A stretch of 5,945 nt of DNA from Acidobacteriaceae bacterium (GTDB taxonomy: Bacteria; Acidobacteriota; Terriglobia; Terriglobales; SbA1): positions 1-5,945 of the forward strand of contig JAFAGX010000557.1 in NCBI GenBank assembly GCA_019237515.1, given 5' to 3'. Within the stretch, counting starts at the first letter, position 1. Every line of letters starts with the position of its first letter. This document shows positions 5,802 to 5,945 of this stretch, piece after piece. The translations under genes were made by a program, and so were the position numbers. Under the pieces are notes generated by a model, which was not told the origin of the DNA, ran no database searches, and was given only the letters and a program-made list of their open reading frames with translations.

Positions 5802-5828
5802 TCATAAACAGGAAACTCCACGTGGCAA
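5801..5828 (-). promoter_or_regulatory. Candidate sigma-70 promoter for the catabolic operon
   Basis: Read on the minus strand: -35 TTGCCA (5 of 6 to TTGACA, at 5823-5828), 16-base spacer, -10 TATGAA (4 of 6, at 5801-5806). A transcript would begin near 5793 and carry a leader of about 150 bases with the 19-bp palindrome inside it, consistent with repression by roadblock. Found by eye only, and the -35 lies close to the divergent gene's start; such matches arise by chance. Confidence 0.35.
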
Positions 5829-5855
5829 GCAGGCAGCATCGTTGCCTGGGGAAAG

Positions 5856-5945
5856 ATGGCCAATATGATCAGCACAAAGCAGTACCAGGAAGCAGCAGAG
5901 TACTCCGCGGATTTGCTCCGGAAAGCCGGTCTCCTCATCACACCC
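5856..5945 (+). CDS. Partial CDS, N-terminus; possible D-lyxose/D-mannose isomerase family
   Basis: An open frame runs off the right edge. It starts at ATG 5856, or at ATG 5865, for which GGGGA (5848-5852) lies 12 bases upstream; the same GGGGA is only 3 bases from the first ATG, so the start is unsettled. The frame is closed upstream by TAA at 5805 with no other start. The peptide has an amphipathic helix (QEAAEYSADLLRKAG) followed by LLITP, a natural-looking protein composition. From memory it resembles the start of cupin-type D-lyxose isomerases of the YdaE kind (helix, then KAGIVLT), which interconvert D-lyxose/D-xylulose and D-mannose/D-fructose. Only 30 residues are visible and none of the catalytic cupin motifs, so the function is tentative. 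It is divergent from the catabolic block and probably shares its control region. Confidence 0.45.
   Translation, partial: MANMISTKQYQEAAEYSADLLRKAGLLITP

Noticed and set aside
5546..5941. Minus-strand frame of 131 codons spanning the intergenic region
   Set aside because: It overlaps the ROK N-terminus in another frame, crosses the palindrome and the antisense of the divergent gene, and its Arg/Ser-rich tail looks non-coding.
1..5945. CRISPR array, tRNA/rRNA gene, insertion sequence or prophage remnant
   Set aside because: No regularly spaced repeats, tRNA-like cloverleaf arms, transposase motifs or flanking inverted/direct repeat pairs were seen; nearly all the DNA is accounted for by six metabolic genes and one control region.

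Overview
The window is a compact carbohydrate-catabolism locus. Six complete genes lie on the minus strand in one co-directional block (transcribed right to left, about 5640 to 9). They are followed by a 215-base divergent intergenic region and the first ~27-30 codons of a plus-strand gene cut by the right edge. The DNA is moderately GC-rich by eye, with strong Shine-Dalgarno (SD) sites and several GTG/TTG starts. Gene content (ROK kinase, sugar-acid dehydratases, RraA-like protein, no transporter or regulator in view) fits a free-living heterotroph of the Acidobacteriota/Planctomycetota/Verrucomicrobiota sort. This is inference only; no taxonomic marker is present.

Layout in transcription order: ROK-family sugar kinase (4645-5640); DeoC-like class I aldolase (3907-4632); enolase-superfamily (mandelate racemase group) sugar-acid dehydratase (2650-3888); RraA-like metal-dependent aldolase/lyase (1929-2657); short-chain dehydrogenase (1127-1900); UxuA-like mannonate dehydratase (9-1130). 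Junctions are +12, +18, -8, +28 and -4 bases, so a single polycistronic mRNA with translational coupling is very likely. The intergenic region 5641-5855 carries a perfect 19-bp palindrome (9-bp arms around one base) and plausible face-to-face promoters. The divergent plus-strand gene has an N-terminus that resembles the D-lyxose/D-mannose isomerase cupin family, but too little of it is visible to be sure.

Reading the genes together: the SDR can interconvert a keto-uronate or keto-sugar with an aldonate. Two dehydratases of unrelated evolutionary origin can turn aldonates into 2-keto-3-deoxy acids. The RraA-like protein is of the type that cleaves such pyruvate aldol adducts. The DeoC-like aldolase and ROK kinase suggest a second, phosphate-linked branch. 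This combination does not match a textbook pathway I can name (the classical Uxu route would use a KDG kinase and KDPG aldolase, neither seen here), so the block is a candidate for an uncharacterised sugar or sugar-acid degradation route. Several members carry substitutions in substrate- or cofactor-binding motifs (DeoC phosphate loop, UxuA substrate loop, SDR glycine motif) consistent with an unusual substrate.
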